From the NCBI GenBank assembly GCA_963799415.1, contig CAWCXI010000017.1, positions 62,001 through 126,000 of the forward strand: DNA of 64,000 bases, given 5' to 3'. This DNA comes from JAMXLO01 sp963799415 (lineage in GTDB: Bacteria; Pseudomonadota; Alphaproteobacteria; Acetobacterales; Acetobacteraceae). Shown here piece after piece: positions 46,312 through 56,940 of the stretch. The notes beneath the pieces were generated by a model. The model was not told the DNA's origin, did not search any database, and saw only the letters and a program-made list of their open reading frames with translations. Within the stretch, counting starts at the first letter, position 1; each line of letters begins with the position of its first letter. Position numbers and translations under genes: made by a program.

Positions 46312-46818
46312 ATGAGCGCATCGCAGACACCTCCAGGAGCGACCGGTGGGGATCCCTCGATGGAGGACATCCTTGCCTCGATCCGCCGCATCCTGAGCGA
46401 GGACGAAGCTCCGGCCGCTGACGGCAGCCCGCCAGCTCCGGCTCCGGCTGGCGAGGGCGTGCTTGTACTGGATCCCGCCATGATGGTGCCCGAAGCAGCC
46501 CCGTCCGAACCCGCCTCGCCTGAGCCCGTCCTGCCCGAGACGCCTGCCGCTGCCGAACCGCCGCCGCGGGCAGCAGTGTCAGCGAACCTGGTGGCGCCGG
46601 AGGCCGCAGCGGCGGCGGCATCGTCGGTGGGCAGCCTCGTGCGCACCCTCGCCGAGCGCTCGACGCAGGTTCACAGTGGCGGTCCGACAATTGAGGACAT
46701 CGTGCGCGAGGAGATACGGCCACTGCTGAAGTCGTGGCTGGACGCCAACCTGCCGCCAATCGTCGAGCGCCTGGTTCGCACGGAGATCGAGCGCGTCGTA
46801 GGCCGCGTCGTACCCTAA
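46312..46818 (+). CDS. popZ: PopZ / DUF2497 polar organizing protein
   Basis: This 168-residue protein has the conserved N-terminal helix SMEDILASIRRILSEDEAPA, a Pro/Ala/Glu-rich disordered middle, and the C-terminal oligomerisation helices (TIEDIVREEIRPLLKSWLDA...LPPIVERLVRTEIERV). This is the PopZ plan: polar hub forming a condensate that anchors the chromosome origin. It directly follows tolC, 13 bp apart, and precedes valS. Confidence 0.88.
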   Translation: MSASQTPPGATGGDPSMEDILASIRRILSEDEAPAADGSPPAPAPAGEGVLVLDPAMMVPEAAPSEPASPEPVLPETPAAAEPPPRAAVSANLVAPEAAAAAASSVGSLVRTLAERSTQVHSGGPTIEDIVREEIRPLLKSWLDANLPPIVERLVRTEIERVVGRVVP

Positions 46819-46875
46819 GCCGTATTGTCATTGCTGGCCTCTTGCGGCATCCGCGTGGGGCCGCAGGAGAGCGAA

Positions 46876-49551
46876 ATGCTGGATAAGACCTACAACCCGT
46901 CAGAGATCGAACCGCGCCTGTATGACGGCTGGGAGAAGGCGGGGGCATTCGCCTGCGATCCGAATTCGAACGCCCAGCCCTACACCATCATGATCCCGCC
47001 GCCGAACGTCACCGGCAACCTGCACATCGGCCACGCGCTGACGTTCACCGTGCAGGACACGCTGGTCCGCTGGCGTCGCATGCAGGGATGCGACGTGCTG
47101 TGGCAGCCTGGCACCGACCACGCGGGGATCGCCACGCAGATGGTTGTGGAACGGCTGCTTGCGGAGCAGGGGACCGATCGGCGCGATCTGGGGCGGGAGA
47201 AGTTCATCGAGCGTGTGTGGCAGTGGAAGTCGGAATCCGGCGGCACGATCACGCAACAGTTGCGGCGGTTGGGCGCGTCGCTCGACTGGCCGCGCGAACG
47301 GTTCACCATGGACGATGGTCTGTCCGCGGCGGTGCGGAAGGTGTTCGTCGCGCTCTACCGGGAAGGCCTGATCTATCGCGACAAAAGGCTGGTGAACTGG
47401 GATCCGAAGTTGCAAACGGCGATCTCTGACCTCGAAGTGGAGAACCTCGAGGTCAAGGGATCGCTCTGGTACATCCGCTATCCGATCGAGGGTGAGCCCG
47501 GCCGCTTCATCGGGGTGGCGACGACGCGGCCCGAGACGATGCTGGGCGATACTGCGGTGGCGGTGCACCCGGAGGATGCGCGGTATCGCGATCTGGTCGG
47601 GCGTTACGCCATCCTGCCACTGGTCGGGCGCCGCCTGCGGATAGTCGCGGACGACTATTCGGACCCGGAGAAGGGCACCGGCGCGGTGAAGATCACGCCT
47701 GCGCACGACTTCAACGACTTCGCTGTCGGACAGCGGCATGCGCTGCCCATGCCATCGATCCTCGATCGCCAGGCACATGTTGCGCTGGCGGAGATTGCCG
47801 ATGTGCTGCGCGCGGTGGAGGGCGTGGCCGATCCGGCGTTCGTGCGATCGCTCGAAGGCATGGACCGAAACGTGGCGCGCAAGGCGATCGTGGCGGAGTT
47901 GGAGCGGCTCGGTCTGTTGGAAAAGGTCGAGCCATACACGCACCAGGTGCCGCACGGCGATCGCGGCGGCGTGCCGATCGAGCCGCTGCTGACGATCCAA
48001 TGGTACTGCAATGCCGAGGTGCTCGCGAAGCCGGCGATCGAGGCGGTGGAGACCGGCAAGACGGTGTTCGTACCGAAGCAGTGGGAAAACACGTTCTTCG
48101 CCTGGATGCGCGACATCCAGCCCTGGTGCATCTCGCGTCAGCTCTGGTGGGGGCATCAGATACCCTGCTGGTACGGACCCGACGGCCGCGAGTTCGTGGC
48201 CGAGACAGAGGCGGAGGTCGAGGCGACCGCGCGCGCGCAGTACGGCAGCGATATCGCCCTGACCCAGGACGAGGACGTGCTGGACACCTGGTTCAGCTCC
48301 GCGCTTTGGCCGTTCTCGACGCTGGGCTGGCCGGAGCAGACCAAGGAGCTCGCCCGGTATTATCCAGGTGATGTGCTGGTGACCGGCTTCGACATCATCT
48401 TCTTCTGGGTCGCGCGCATGATGATGCAGGGCATCCACTTCATGGGCGAGGTGCCGTTCCGCGCGGTCTACATCCATGGCCTGGTGCGCGACGAGCGCGG
48501 CCAGAAGATGTCGAAGTCGAAGGGCAACAGCATCGATCCGCTGGAGCTGATCGATCGCTACGGCGCCGATGCGCTGCGCTTCACCATCTGTGCGCTGACC
48601 GGACCTGGGCGCGACGTGAAGCTGGGCGCGGCGCGCGTCGAGAGCTATCGGCGCTTCGTCACCAAACTGTGGAACGCCGCGCGGTTCTGCGAGATGAACG
48701 ACATCCGGCCGGATGCATCGTTCGATCCATCGCGCGCCACGCTGCCGCTGACGCGATGGATACTCGATGCGACGAACCGTGCGATCGCCGAGGCGAGCGC
48801 GGCGCTCGAGGCGTATCGCTTCGATGAATACGCTGCCGCGTGCTATCGCTTCACCTGGGACACGTTCTGCGACTGGTTCGTGGAATTCGCCAAGCCTGCA
48901 CTGGCGGAAACCGAAGTGCGCCAGACGGCGGCCCACGTGTTGGGCGTGCTGCTGCGCCTGCTGCATCCGGTCATGCCGTTCGTTACCGAGGAGTTGTGGG
49001 ATCGGTTTGGATATGGCGAACCATCGAGTTTGATTCGCACACCGTGGCCGGAGCCTGTGATTGTGCCGGATGCCGCGATTGCGCGCGAGGAGCTCGATTG
49101 GGTGGTTCGGCTGATTTCCGGGGTGCGCTCGGTGCGAACCGAGATGAACGTGCCGCCTGGCGCGCTGACACCGATCCTGCTGCGCGGCGCCGCGCCGGAG
49201 ATGCTCGCGCGTGGTCAACGCTGGATGGAGGCGATCCGACGTATGGCGCGCGCTTCCGAACTGCGGCCGTTGGATGGCGAGATGCCGAAGGGCTCGGCGC
49301 AGCTTGTGCTCGACGAGGTGACGGTGGTGCTGCCGCTCGCCGATGCCGTCGATGTCGGCAAGGAGCGCGCACGTCTGACGCGCGAGCGTGACAAGGCAGC
49401 CGGCGAAGCGCGCAAAATTGCACAGAAGCTGGACAACGCCGACTTCGTGAGCCGGGCGCCTGAGGAAGTGGTGGAGGAGAACCGTGAACGCCTCACCGGC
49501 GCGCAGGCCGAGATCGCGCGGCTGGAGGCGGCGCTGCAAATGATCGGCTAG
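46876..49551 (+). CDS. valS: Valine--tRNA ligase
   Basis: This 891-residue class Ia synthetase has PPPNVTGNLHIGHAL with the HIGH box (residues 50-53), the editing domain (TTRPETMLGDTAVAVHP), GQKMSKSKGN at about 543-552, and the anticodon-binding domain. It ends with the C-terminal coiled-coil arm (ERARLTRERDKAAGEARKIA). ATG 46876 follows ggagagcgaa. All motifs are intact. Confidence 0.96.
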   Translation: MLDKTYNPSEIEPRLYDGWEKAGAFACDPNSNAQPYTIMIPPPNVTGNLHIGHALTFTVQDTLVRWRRMQGCDVLWQPGTDHAGIATQMVVERLLAEQGTDRRDLGREKFIERVWQWKSESGGTITQQLRRLGASLDWPRERFTMDDGLSAAVRKVFVALYREGLIYRDKRLVNWDPKLQTAISDLEVENLEVKGSLWYIRYPIEGEPGRFIGVATTRPETMLGDTAVAVHPEDARYRDLVGRYAILPLVGRRLRIVADDYSDPEKGTGAVKITPAHDFNDFAVGQRHALPMPSILDRQAHVALAEIADVLRAVEGVADPAFVRSLEGMDRNVARKAIVAELERLGLLEKVEPYTHQVPHGDRGGVPIEPLLTIQWYCNAEVLAKPAIEAVETGKTVFVPKQWENTFFAWMRDIQPWCISRQLWWGHQIPCWYGPDGREFVAETEAEVEATARAQYGSDIALTQDEDVLDTWFSSALWPFSTLGWPEQTKELARYYPGDVLVTGFDIIFFWVARMMMQGIHFMGEVPFRAVYIHGLVRDERGQKMSKSKGNSIDPLELIDRYGADALRFTICALTGPGRDVKLGAARVESYRRFVTKLWNAARFCEMNDIRPDASFDPSRATLPLTRWILDATNRAIAEASAALEAYRFDEYAAACYRFTWDTFCDWFVEFAKPALAETEVRQTAAHVLGVLLRLLHPVMPFVTEELWDRFGYGEPSSLIRTPWPEPVIVPDAAIAREELDWVVRLISGVRSVRTEMNVPPGALTPILLRGAAPEMLARGQRWMEAIRRMARASELRPLDGEMPKGSAQLVLDEVTVVLPLADAVDVGKERARLTRERDKAAGEARKIAQKLDNADFVSRAPEEVVEENRERLTGAQAEIARLEAALQMIG

Positions 49552-49552
49552 A

Positions 49553-49626
49553 AGGGGGTGGGGGGAGGGGAGGCGCCATTCCGCGCGGTCCCCTCCCCCC
49601 GCCCCCCTCCCGCGAGGGGAGGGGGA
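49553..49626. repeat. C/G-rich intergenic palindromic repeat, copy 7 (extended)
   Basis: A larger copy: a G-rich block (gggggtggggggagggga), a spacer, then tcccctccccccgcccccctc and cgcgaggggaggggg. The two outer parts are themselves inverted. The final G-rich arm lies eight bases upstream of the TTG of tauE. Confidence 0.8.
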
Positions 49627-49633
49627 GCAGTCG

Positions 49634-50383
49634 TTGGGTGTCGTCGTCGGCATTGCGGTTGCGGGTGTTGCCCTTGGCATCGCCATCGGTGCCGTTGGCA
49701 TCGGCGGGGTGCTGCTGGTGCCGTTCCTGACGCTGACCCTTGGCATCGACGTGAAGCACGCGATCGCCGCAGCGCTGCTGAGCTACGTGCCCAGTTGTGC
49801 AGTGGCGGTGACGCTCTATGCCCGGCGCGGATCGATCCCTTGGCGTGAGGCGGGATTGCTATGTCTTGCCGCGTTGCCGACCGCCTATCTCGGGGCGCGT
49901 GCGACGCAGGTCGCGCCGGCTGGCTTGCTGGAAGCAGCAATCGGCGTACTGCTGCTTGGCGGCGGAGCCTACGCCTTGGTGCCGCGGCGGGACACGACGA
50001 TCGGGCAACGCAGGCTGGTACCGGCGACGCTGCTCGGGGTTGGTGCTGGCACCGGTTTCGTCTCCGCGTTAACCGGCGCCGGCGGCGCGTTTGTGCTGCT
50101 GCCCGTTCTGCTTCTGCTCGATGTGCCGGTGCTGGCGGCGATCGGTCTCGGTCAGGCGATCGCACTGCCGATCGCGGGCCTCGCCAGCGTCGCCAACATC
50201 GCCGCGGGCATTATAGATCTATGGCTCGCGACCGGCCTCGCGGTGACGCTGACGCTCGGGATTGCGATCGGCACGCCGATCGCGCATGCGTTGCCACAGC
50301 GTCTTCTGCGTCGTCTGCTGGGTTCGGTCGTGGCGCTTGCCGGTCTCGCCATGCTGCTCCGCACGGTGGCCCGGCTGTTATGA
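49634..50383 (+). CDS. Sulfite exporter TauE/SafE family protein
   Basis: This 249-residue membrane protein has two homologous TauE halves with GAVGIGGVLLVPFLTLTLGI (N half) and GFVSALTGAGGAFVLLPVLL (C half), and seven or eight helices. It starts with TTG 49634, with gaggggaggggg from the repeat as ribosome site. Members export sulfite, sulfoacetate or other organic anions. The substrate is unknown. Confidence 0.85.
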   Translation: MGVVVGIAVAGVALGIAIGAVGIGGVLLVPFLTLTLGIDVKHAIAAALLSYVPSCAVAVTLYARRGSIPWREAGLLCLAALPTAYLGARATQVAPAGLLEAAIGVLLLGGGAYALVPRRDTTIGQRRLVPATLLGVGAGTGFVSALTGAGGAFVLLPVLLLLDVPVLAAIGLGQAIALPIAGLASVANIAAGIIDLWLATGLAVTLTLGIAIGTPIAHALPQRLLRRLLGSVVALAGLAMLLRTVARLL

Positions 50384-50384
50384 G

Positions 50385-51479
50385 TCACGCAGGTGCCTGC
50401 CAGCGCCGGAGAAAGCGCCGGCCATCGCCGCCGACTTTGGAGTCGTGCGGATCAAGGAACATGACCACCGCGCGCGGACCGAAGTTCATCTCGGTCAATT
50501 CAAGCCAGACGAGGCTCGGAACGGTCGCGCTGTTCACGTAATAGATACGGTTCGTCACGTCGGCAGCGCTGACCCAATTGGTCTGGGTTCCGCCCCAGCC
50601 TTGTTCCTCGGCGCTCGGCTCACGCGCCGGATCGCGGAATGGGATCTGTGCAATGCGCAGGAGCGACATCGCACCGGCGACCGCCTCAGTGTAGTTCTTG
50701 GGATCCGGCAAGTACTTGTGATAGGCCATGAGGCGCGCGTACCGGGAGTCTGCGTCAACCGAGCCTGGCAGCGCCTCGCTTCCCCCGAGTTCCTTGAACT
50801 TCATCATGCGCACAAGCATTTCGTTGAGTGTGGGATCGTTCGTCATCACTCGGTATTCGGGCCCGTGGTGAATCACGAGGTTGCCCTTGACGTATTCGAA
50901 GATAGCGGAGTCACCTGACGTGTCCTCGACCGCGAGGTGAATGCCGAGTGGTTTGGTATAGCCAAGGTCGTTCGACCAAGCTGCGACCACGCGGAACATG
51001 CCGGCTTTGTGGGCGTCGACGACATCGTTGACGGTCGCGAAGTTGTCCAGGACGTATTGCACCCAATGCGTATCGGGCAGCTCTGCGCGTGTGTCGTTCG
51101 GTTCCTGCTGCGATTCAGTGAGCACGAGCGCGTGGGCTGCGAGGCCCTTTTCATTGAGGCCATCGGTGGCAGCGCCATCGAATCCCACCATCACCACGCT
51201 GCCGAACCGGTTTGTCCAACGCACGGTGTTGCTGCCGATGCCCTCGATTCTTGCCCGAATGCCGGGGACCACGCTGCTCGTCGAGCTGCGTGCCATGCCG
51301 CGGGGAAACACGAAGAGCTTCGGCCGTTCGGGAAAGCTCACCGGAAGGTCCATCGAGCGGACCACGATCTTCGCGATCTTACGATCGTTGACGAACACCA
51401 GTGAGCAGGCATGCAGCGGATTGACGTTGAATGCCAAAGGCACCGCCGACAATCCCGCAATGAATGATCGTCTTCGCAT
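50385..51479 (-). CDS. Linear amide C-N hydrolase (choloylglycine hydrolase / penicillin V acylase family)
   Basis: This 364-residue Ntn-hydrolase has a Tat-like signal (RRRSFIAGLSAVPLAFN) and then HACSLVFVND, where the Cys becomes the N-terminal nucleophile after cleavage. VVRSMDLPVSF, NRFGSVVMVGFDGAATDGLN and EKGLAAHALVL follow the family plan. It may hydrolyse penicillin V, bile salts, or AHL-type acyl amides in the periplasm; the natural substrate is not known. It is convergent with tauE, one base apart. Confidence 0.88.
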   Translation of the reverse strand: MRRRSFIAGLSAVPLAFNVNPLHACSLVFVNDRKIAKIVVRSMDLPVSFPERPKLFVFPRGMARSSTSSVVPGIRARIEGIGSNTVRWTNRFGSVVMVGFDGAATDGLNEKGLAAHALVLTESQQEPNDTRAELPDTHWVQYVLDNFATVNDVVDAHKAGMFRVVAAWSNDLGYTKPLGIHLAVEDTSGDSAIFEYVKGNLVIHHGPEYRVMTNDPTLNEMLVRMMKFKELGGSEALPGSVDADSRYARLMAYHKYLPDPKNYTEAVAGAMSLLRIAQIPFRDPAREPSAEEQGWGGTQTNWVSAADVTNRIYYVNSATVPSLVWLELTEMNFGPRAVVMFLDPHDSKVGGDGRRFLRRWQAPA

Positions 51480-51577
51480 GGCGGCCTCCGATGCGGGATG
51501 GCACGACTTGAGGCCGGCGGTACCGTCGCGCACAATGCCGCCGTGCCAGGCACGAGCCGCAAGGAAAGCCGGAATCC

Positions 51578-53228
51578 ATGACCAAGACATTAATCCGCGG
51601 CGCCGACATCGTGATGCGCACGCTGGAAAGTGCAGCGTGCAACACGATCTTCACGCTGTCCGGCAATCACATCATGTCGCTGTTCGATGCGGCGATCGAT
51701 ACGCGGCATCGCCTGATGCACACGCGGCATGAGGCGGCGGCGGTGCACATGGCCGACGCCTGGGGGCGGCTGACCGGCGAGCCCGGCATCGCGATGGTCA
51801 CCGGTGGTCCGGGCCACGCCAACGCCGCCGCCGCGCTGATGACGGCGCTGGGGCAGGAATCGCCGCTGGTGCTGCTGTCGGGCCACACCGAGACGAACCA
51901 GCTTGGGCGCGGCGGGTTTCAGGAGCTGCGTCAGGCCGATGTGGCGGCGCCGATGGCGAAGGCGTCGTGGACGGCAACGTCAGTGGCGACACTTGGCGCC
52001 GAAGTGGCGAAGGCGATCCGGATTGCGCGGTCGGGGCGGCCAGGGCCGGTACATCTCAGCCTGCCGTCTGATCTGCTCGATGCGACGGTTGCTGCGGGCG
52101 AAGTTGCGTGGCCAGAGCCTGATGCGTTCACCGCATCACCGGTTGCGCTGAGCGATGCCGCGGCAGATGCGATCCTCGGCATCATCGCGACGGCGCAGCG
52201 GCCGTTTCTGCTCGCGGGGCCGGCGATGGCGAACAAGTCCGGGCGCGATCTGCTGGTACGCATCGAGGCTGGCGACGCAGATTCCCACAGCGATCATGGA
52301 AAGCCCGCGCGGCTTCAACGACGCCACACTCGGTGCCTTTGCCGATGCGATCCGCCGCGCCGATCTCATCATCCTGCTCGGCAAGGCGCTCGACTTCACG
52401 CTGCGGTTTGGCGAGGCGCCTGCGGTTGATGCGGCGTGCCGTTGGGTCGTGGTTGATCCCGAGGCGGCACTGGTCGATCGGGCAATTCGCGAAAGGGGTG
52501 ATCGCGTAGCCTTCGCCTGCGTTGCCGATACGCGACCGGCCGGCGAGGCGCTGATCCGCCGAGCGGTCGGGAAGCGCGTGTCGAGTGAGACGTGGTTCGC
52601 CGAGGTGCGGGCGCTGCTGACGAACCGGCCGGGGTCGTGGGACGCGCTTGCCTCGAAGACGCCGGGCAAGCTGCATCCGATCGAAGTGTTCCGTGCGCTG
52701 AAGCCGCATGTCGTCAGGCACTCCGACACTGTGCTGATCTGCGACGGCGGCGAGTTCGCGCAATGGGGGCAGAGCGTGCTGCCGGTAGTGCCGCGGCGCA
52801 TGATCAACGGCGTTGGTGGTTCAATCGGATCGTCACTGCCGATGGCCGGTGCGGCGCGCGTGGTGGAGCCTGAGGCCCCGGTGTTCGTCGTGCTGGGCGA
52901 CGGCACGTTCGGCTTCCACATGGCGGAATTCGAAACCGCTGTGCGCTGCAATCTGCCGTTCGTCGCGGTGGTCGGCACCGATGCGCGCTGGAACGCCGAG
53001 TACAACCTCCAGGTGCGCGACTACGGGCCCAACCGCACGTTTGGCTGCGAGCTTCTACCGACGCGGTATGACCTGGTGGTGGAGGCGCTCGGTGGGCACG
53101 GCGAACTGGTGCAGAGCTCCGATGAGCTCCCGGGAGCGATCGAACGATCGCTGGAGAGCGGCAAGCCGGCGTGCATCAACGTGATGATAGAGGCTATCCC
53201 AGCGCCGCTGGTGCGCGCCGGCGCCTGA
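51578..53228 (+). pseudogene. Frameshifted thiamine pyrophosphate-dependent enzyme (acetolactate synthase-like)
   Basis: The first frame (MTKTLIRGADIVMRTLESAA to DLLVRIE) covers the PYR domain, with the catalytic glutamate in TRHEAAAVHMADAWGR. One extra G at 52267-52268 shifts the frame, which continues LATQIPTAIMESPRGFND through the middle and TPP domains. The TPP motif GDGTFGFHMAEFETAVRCNL...NAEYN is intact. The corrected length is about 549. It is not a clear IlvB, as no IlvN gene is adjacent; benzaldehyde-lyase or oxalyl-CoA-type enzymes are possible. The GG position suggests an indel. Confidence 0.85.
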
Positions 53229-53934
53229 CCCACCACAGCCAGGCTGACGCGACGATGAGCAGGGCGAAAGCGATCGGCCCATGCATGGCGGCGTGGCTGG
53301 TCTGCAATTCCCAGCCGAACGCGATCAGCACGATCAGCGGCGGCCACGGCACGCGACGTGTCAGCAGCAACGCAAGTGCGGTGGCGAGCATCGCGATGAA
53401 GATCGCCCACGAGCCGGTCAGGCTGACGACTGAACCGACGCCGCCGACCAGCGGATCGGTCCACATGGTGTTGAGCAACAGGATCACGCCATCCAGCTGC
53501 TGCGGATTGAGCCGGCCAGATGCTGCCATTGCCTCGGTGGTGATGATGGTGCGGCCGAGCCCGATGCCGCCGATCGCATCGAGCACCGTGTAGTAGATCG
53601 CGAACACGAGGATGGCGGCGCGGGCGAGCCATGCCGCGGCCCGGGCGTAGCCGCTGTCGGTATCCATCACATCTGCGAGTATCAGCCACAGGCCGACGAC
53701 GACCAGAGCCACCAGCGGCGTCTGGATCATGTGCAGCGTGAACCACCACATGGGTCCGAAATAACCCAGCGCCTGGAATTGCGGCTGATACGCTTCGGAC
53801 TTCGAGAGGAACTGATACATCCCGGGATGCGCGGTGAAACCGGCGGGATGAAACAGCTCGACCGCAATCAGCCCGAGCGGCGCCAGCAACAGGCAGACCC
53901 ACCACAGCGCCGACCGGACGGCGCCGTCGGACAT
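53194..53934 (-). CDS. Hypothetical integral membrane protein
   Basis: This 246-residue protein has about six hydrophobic helices (LWWVCLLLAPLGLIAVELF, PLVALVVVGLWLILADV, WAIFIAMLATALALLL among them), and a conserved-looking ELFHPAGFTAHPGMYQFL loop. No family recognised with confidence. It overlaps the 3' end of the convergent TPP-enzyme gene by 35 bp and follows pdxA by eight bases. Confidence 0.75.
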   Translation of the reverse strand: MSDGAVRSALWWVCLLLAPLGLIAVELFHPAGFTAHPGMYQFLSKSEAYQPQFQALGYFGPMWWFTLHMIQTPLVALVVVGLWLILADVMDTDSGYARAAAWLARAAILVFAIYYTVLDAIGGIGLGRTIITTEAMAASGRLNPQQLDGVILLLNTMWTDPLVGGVGSVVSLTGSWAIFIAMLATALALLLTRRVPWPPLIVLIAFGWELQTSHAAMHGPIAFALLIVASAWLWWVRRRRAPAALG

Positions 53935-53942
53935 AGCGCCGC

Positions 53943-54977
<1,035 letters not shown>

Positions 54978-55060
54978 GTCGGAGCTCTCCTCGGGTGGCT
55001 TTCGCAATCGGGGGCTTCATAGCACACTGTCGGGACAAACACCGCCCCAGGAGGAAACGC

Positions 55061-55663
55061 ATGCTCCGCATCTATGGTTCGGCCCGCTCGCGCGGCGTCC
55101 GCACGCTCTGGATGGTCGGGGAACTCGGCCTGCAGTACGAGCATCTCGACTATGCGCCGCGGTCCCCGCAAACACGCACGCCGGAATACCTGGCGCTGAA
55201 CCCCAACGCCCGCGTCCCGACGATCGACGACGATGGGTTCGTGCTGTCGGAATCGATGGCGATCAACCTCTATTTGGCGAAGAAGCACGGCAAGCTGTAT
55301 CCGACCGACGCGAAGAACGAGGCGCTGACCTGGCAGTGGTGCTTCTGGGAGGTCGATCGCCTGGATCGGCAGTTGACCACGTATGCCAACAACGCGTTCG
55401 TGCTGCCCGAGGCGCAACGCAATGCCGCAGCTGCCAAGGGTGCGTGGGAGGAGATCACGGCGGCGTTCGATGTGCTGGAGATCGCGCTGGGCAAGACACA
55501 GTGGCTCGCCGGCGGCGAGTTCAGTGTGGCTGATCTGAACGTTGCCGCCGCGATGGTGCGCGCGCTGGGCTTCGACATCGGCAAGTGGCCGAAGGTGCAC
55601 GCGTGGCTGCACAAGTGCTGGGATCGTCCTGCTGCCAAGCGCGCTCTGGCGATGCGCGAATAG
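55061..55663 (+). CDS. Glutathione S-transferase family protein
   Basis: This 200-residue GST has a thioredoxin-fold half (RIYGSARSRGVRTLWMVGEL, NPNARVPTIDDDGFVLSESM) and a helical half with WLAGGEFSVADLNVAAAMVR. caggagg lies upstream of the ATG. It may detoxify electrophiles or conjugate a metabolite; the substrate is unknown. It diverges from pdxA and precedes a VOC gene by 30 bp. Confidence 0.92.
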   Translation: MLRIYGSARSRGVRTLWMVGELGLQYEHLDYAPRSPQTRTPEYLALNPNARVPTIDDDGFVLSESMAINLYLAKKHGKLYPTDAKNEALTWQWCFWEVDRLDRQLTTYANNAFVLPEAQRNAAAAKGAWEEITAAFDVLEIALGKTQWLAGGEFSVADLNVAAAMVRALGFDIGKWPKVHAWLHKCWDRPAAKRALAMRE

Positions 55664-55693
55664 CCTGTCGGTGGCCGTCGGTGAGGACGCCGC

Positions 55694-56044
55694 ATGATCG
55701 AAGCGCTCAGCGCTGTCACGCTGGCGACACACGACATGGCGCGTTCAGTGGCGTTCTATGCCGCGCTCGGCTTCGTGTTGAAGTCGGGTGGACCGGAGGC
55801 TGGCTTCACCAGCTTTCATGCGGGCAACGGATATCTGAATCTGGCGGCGGTGGGGCATGCACAGCGGTGGTTGGGATGGGGTCGGGTAATCCTTTATGTC
55901 GATGACGTGGATGCATTGCATGCGCGTTGCGTGGCGGCAGACCTGTCGCCCGCATTCCCACCACGCGACGCGGCATGGGGCGAGCGCTATTTTCATATAG
56001 CCGATCCGGACGGGCACGAACTCAGCTTCGCGCGGCCATTGTGA
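55694..56044 (+). CDS. VOC family (glyoxalase/bleomycin resistance-like) protein
   Basis: This 116-residue protein has paired beta-alpha-beta modules: SAVTLATHDMARSVAFYAAL, VILYVDDVDALHARC and FHIADPDGHELSFARPL. The HIADPDGHELSFA end is the common glyoxalase-fold C-terminal metal site. It is probably cotranscribed with the GST gene, suggesting linked detoxification. The substrate is unknown. Confidence 0.88.
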   Translation: MIEALSAVTLATHDMARSVAFYAALGFVLKSGGPEAGFTSFHAGNGYLNLAAVGHAQRWLGWGRVILYVDDVDALHARCVAADLSPAFPPRDAAWGERYFHIADPDGHELSFARPL

Positions 56045-56127
56045 TGGTGAAGCGTCAAGGCTTGCTGAGAATAAGTGTGGTCACGGGTCGTGCTCTTTCG
56101 TCATCGCGGGTCTCGACTGCATCGCAG

Positions 56128-56166
56128 CGAAGACGTGGATACCGACCTTCGTCGGCATGACGACGG
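56128..56166 (+). repeat. GACGTGGAT-type palindromic repeat, copy 3
   Basis: gaagacgtggat precedes accgaccttcgtcggcatga; the stem is ccgac-cttc-gtcgg. It sits in the 181-bp gap between the convergent VOC and hypothetical genes. Confidence 0.7.
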
Positions 56167-56225
56167 GGCGGGGACGGCGCTCGCGGGTCGAAGCATGCTG
56201 ACGAGGCGATGGTCGCGGGTTCGTC

Positions 56226-56843
56226 TCATTGCGTCAGGGCATGAGACGGCATCCCTTGGTGTGATACCGGCTCGGTTTGGCGTTCGAGTTGATCGAGCGC
56301 GCACAGAAGGGGAGCGGTGCCGTCGACGCGGACCTGGCTGACTGCGGGCTCAAGCGGGGCGACATCGAGCCGGGCCGGCAAGTGGTCGGGATGCATCGTG
56401 GCGTAGCTCTCAGCGGCGGCGGCGAGGTCAGGCTGCGGTTCGGGCTGCGGCATCGCGTCTTTGGGAGGTGCGACCGGTTGCTTCGGCGCTGCGGTCTTTT
56501 GCCGCATCGACTGCATGTTGGTGAGCGTGCGCAGCGCGCTCTGCACCTGCCGCATCATGGCCGCGGCCTGGGCGCGGCAGCGCATTGTGGCCGGAAGATC
56601 GTTGCAGTACTGCGAGGCAAGCCGGAAGGAGTCCATGGCCTGGGCATCGGCGGCGACAATTTCGGCCGCGAGCCTGGCCTCGAACGCATCGGCTGGACGT
56701 AGCGCGGCGACCGCTGCCATGGCTGATTCGTCGCGGGCGGCGCGAGCCTCGGGGGTGTTGGTGGGGGGAGGCGGGAGACCCGCGCACAGTGTGGCGAACA
56801 CGTCGCGGGCGACGGAGGCTGGGAGATCGGGCAAAGTGTGCAT
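56226..56843 (-). CDS. Conserved hypothetical protein
   Basis: This 205-residue helical protein begins MHTLPDLPASVARDVFATLC and carries AARDESAMAAVAALRPADAF and RAQAAAMMRQVQSALRTL. From memory, similar proteins with this start and the ARDE...AMAAVAAL stretch are widespread in Acetobacteraceae, often near mobile DNA, but no function is known. No signal peptide. ATG 56843 is preferred on family similarity; the frame is open further upstream. Confidence 0.6.
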   Translation of the reverse strand: MHTLPDLPASVARDVFATLCAGLPPPPTNTPEARAARDESAMAAVAALRPADAFEARLAAEIVAADAQAMDSFRLASQYCNDLPATMRCRAQAAAMMRQVQSALRTLTNMQSMRQKTAAPKQPVAPPKDAMPQPEPQPDLAAAAESYATMHPDHLPARLDVAPLEPAVSQVRVDGTAPLLCALDQLERQTEPVSHQGMPSHALTQ

Positions 56844-56940
56844 GGCAATGACGATCCGTTGGAATGACGAAGGGGGGAGGGAGATGGAGATTAGAATATC
56901 TGATGTCAATGGTCATACATACTAACGAAACGGAGGCACC

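Noticed and set aside
46900..49746. 948-residue open frame on the minus strand opposite valS
   Set aside because: It is the mirror of a strongly coding high-GC gene. It has no recognisable domain and is Arg/His/Gln rich, as expected of an antisense shadow.
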